Shown in pieces: positions 5,983 through 6,090 of a DNA stretch of 6,090 bases. Every line of letters begins with the position of its first letter. The first letter of the stretch is position 1. Source of the stretch: Campylobacterales bacterium (GTDB taxonomy: Bacteria > Campylobacterota > Campylobacteria > Campylobacterales > JAADDG01); contig JALVCR010000006.1 of assembly GCA_027009865.1 (NCBI GenBank), positions 1 to 6,090 on the forward strand, in the 5' to 3' direction. The notes beneath the pieces were generated by a model. The model was not told where the DNA came from. It searched no databases and was given only the letters and a program-made list of their open reading frames with translations. A program made the position numbers and the translations under genes.

Positions 5983-6090
5983 TCATTGACAGCTTAAACA
6001 CTCTATCTCTCTATCCATTACGTCGTTATTGACTTCTGGAGATTGGCTTCTTAGATAATATGTGGATTTAAGTCCAAGTTTCCATGCCAA
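5983..6090 (-). CDS. nrdA: Ribonucleoside-diphosphate reductase alpha subunit, C-terminal end only
   Basis: Only the last 35 codons and the TGA are in the window; the rest lies beyond the right edge. The peptide begins LAWKLGLKSTYYLRS, the conserved end of the class I large-subunit barrel, and finishes with a flexible tail ending ECLSCQ. The CxxC there is the expected thiol pair that re-reduces the active-site disulfide after each turnover and is itself reduced by thioredoxin or glutaredoxin. The enzyme converts ribonucleoside diphosphates to deoxyribonucleotides together with the NrdB radical subunit, which is not seen here. A class II or III enzyme is unlikely given the YYLR segment, but the identification rests on a short stretch. 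Its stop is one base from the lpxB start. Confidence 0.85.
   Translation of the reverse strand: MAWKLGLKSTYYLRSQSPEVNNDVMDREIECLSCQ

Overview
The window is AT-rich and looks chromosomal, from a member of the Campylobacterota (Epsilonproteobacteria). The pointers are the carboxyspermidine route to spermidine, an LpxB with divergent signature motifs, two TTG starts and AGA/AGG as the main arginine codons in the housekeeping genes. I cannot name genus or species from the sequence.

Layout, left to right. A Fic-family AMPylase with a C-terminal winged helix runs on the + strand and is cut by the left edge (2-865). Its stop codon lies inside the first of two tandem 40-bp palindromic units (858-937). 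An AT-rich gap follows, with a long inverted repeat (1051-1099) suited to stopping transcription from both sides. Convergent to fic, on the - strand, is a Tat-exported CopA-type multicopper oxidase (1139-1735). Only its first cupredoxin domain and the last stretch of its final domain remain, joined in frame, so it is most likely an inactivated remnant.

From 1910 to the right edge everything is on the - strand and looks like housekeeping. In transcription order: the end of nrdA (C-terminal redox CxxC), lpxB one base later, a 111-bp gap with a good -10 box, then the tight cluster rdgB, carboxyspermidine dehydrogenase and nspC, closed by a hairpin terminator at 1853-1880. The last two encode consecutive steps of spermidine or norspermidine synthesis. 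RdgB cleans non-canonical purine nucleotides and NrdA makes deoxynucleotides. LpxB makes the lipid A disaccharide.

I see no clear new multi-gene system. The items most worth a second look are the palindromic repeat pair at the end of fic, with a compensatory base change, and the doubly deleted but still open multicopper oxidase. The left part (fic, repeats, oxidase remnant) looks like accessory DNA beside a conserved block.
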